DNA of 24,342 nucleotides from Bacillota bacterium. Lineage in GTDB: Bacteria > Bacillota > Clostridia > Christensenellales > Aristaeellaceae. The notes beneath the pieces were generated by a model. The model was not told the origin of the DNA and ran no database searches. It saw nothing but the letters and a program-made list of their open reading frames with translations. Positions 24,037 through 24,342 of the stretch are shown in pieces (the stretch's first letter is position 1; each line of letters opens with the position of its first letter). Both the position numbers and the translations under genes were made by a program. Location: NCBI GenBank assembly GCA_019137115.1, contig JAGVSV010000141.1, forward strand, positions 1-24,342, written 5' to 3'.

Positions 24037-24342
24037 TTATTTGATGACCGCCAGAATGTCCCCGGCGTTGACCGATGCGCCCTGCTGAATCGGGATCTGC
24101 GCGATCACGCCGTCGGCCGGAGAAAGGATCTCATTCTCCATCTTCATGGCTTCCAGGATCATCACGATGTCGCCGCGCTTGACGGGGTTGCCTTCCTTGA
24201 CCCTGATGTCAAGAATCGTGCCCGGCATCGGGCTCTTGATCTGCTGGCCGCCGGCAACGGGCGCGGCTGCCCTAGCAGGCGCGGGCGCGGGAGCAGGGGC
24301 GGGTGCGGTGGCGACCGGCGCAGGCGCTGCGGGCGCCGCAAC
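24037..24342 (-). CDS. Biotin carboxyl carrier protein of the decarboxylase (5' end beyond window)
   Basis: The visible 101 residues are an Ala/Pro-rich flexible linker (about 30 residues, from a GC-only repetitive stretch at 24255-24342) followed by a complete biotinyl domain. The biotinylated lysine is in LEAMKMENEI, and the domain ends GDILAVIK. It carries carboxyl groups between OadA and OadB. In related operons this gene (GcdC/MmdC type) follows the small gamma subunit, which would lie just beyond the window edge; that is inference. Confidence 0.93.
   Translation of the reverse strand, partial: VAAPAAPAPVATAPAPAPAPAPARAAAPVAGGQQIKSPMPGTILDIRVKEGNPVKRGDIVMILEAMKMENEILSPADGVIAQIPIQQGASVNAGDILAVIK

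Noticed and set aside
24255..24342. GC-only repetitive tract that could be a tandem repeat element
   Set aside because: It encodes the Ala/Pro linker of the biotin carrier in frame, a normal feature of the family.

Overview
The window is 24.3 kb of GC-rich, gene-dense bacterial DNA. Strong GGAGG-type ribosome binding sites, the gene order aroK-rbgA-rnhB-yraN-comM-dprA and a sodium-pump oxaloacetate decarboxylase point to a high-GC member of the Bacillota, most likely an anaerobic Clostridia lineage. That assignment is inference from gene content; no rRNA or tRNA is present. Coding is nearly continuous. The two largest gaps are about 170 bp each and both hold regulatory signals. I see no insertion sequence, prophage, CRISPR array or RNA gene.

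Region 1 (1-8851, minus strand) reads as one housekeeping operon driven by a good extended -10 promoter at 8822-8851: aroK-like kinase, rbgA/ylqF (50S assembly GTPase), rnhB, yraN, a very large membrane glycosyltransferase of 1363 aa, comM/yifB and dprA. Adjacent genes overlap by 4-11 bp or are separated by 7-16 bp. Two things stand out. The giant GT-C/PMT fusion sits between yraN and comM. The dprA reading frame is broken by a net frameshift and an apparent loss of about 100 bp at a small inverted repeat.

Region 2 (8873-10321, plus strand) is a single divergently transcribed gene for an sn-glycerol-1-phosphate dehydrogenase-family protein (AraM/EgsA). It has its own promoter and ends in a strong hairpin shared with the convergent operon.

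Region 3 (10337-21227, minus strand) is a compact nine-gene operon: RhaM-type mutarotase, class II (RhaD-like) aldolase, SrlD/SorD-like short-chain dehydrogenase, PHP-domain protein, SorE-like zinc dehydrogenase, then a complete 2-oxoacid dehydrogenase complex (E2, E3, and an E1 with alpha and beta fused in one 821-aa chain) and a lipoate-protein ligase. The likely logic is conversion of a sugar or polyol phosphate by mutarotation, redox epimerisation and aldol cleavage, with the resulting 2-oxoacid oxidised to an acyl-CoA by the co-transcribed complex, whose E2 is lipoylated by the last gene. The sugar cannot be fixed from sequence: the markers point partly to L-rhamnose-like deoxyketose phosphates and partly to L-sorbose/glucitol phosphates. 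No kinase, isomerase, transporter or regulator lies in the window.

Region 4 (21231-24342, minus strand) is the end of an oxaloacetate decarboxylase sodium-pump operon: a biotin carrier protein (cut by the window edge), OadB and OadA, closed by a textbook terminator that directly abuts the promoter of region 3. Most long plus-strand open frames opposite these genes are GC-driven shadows.
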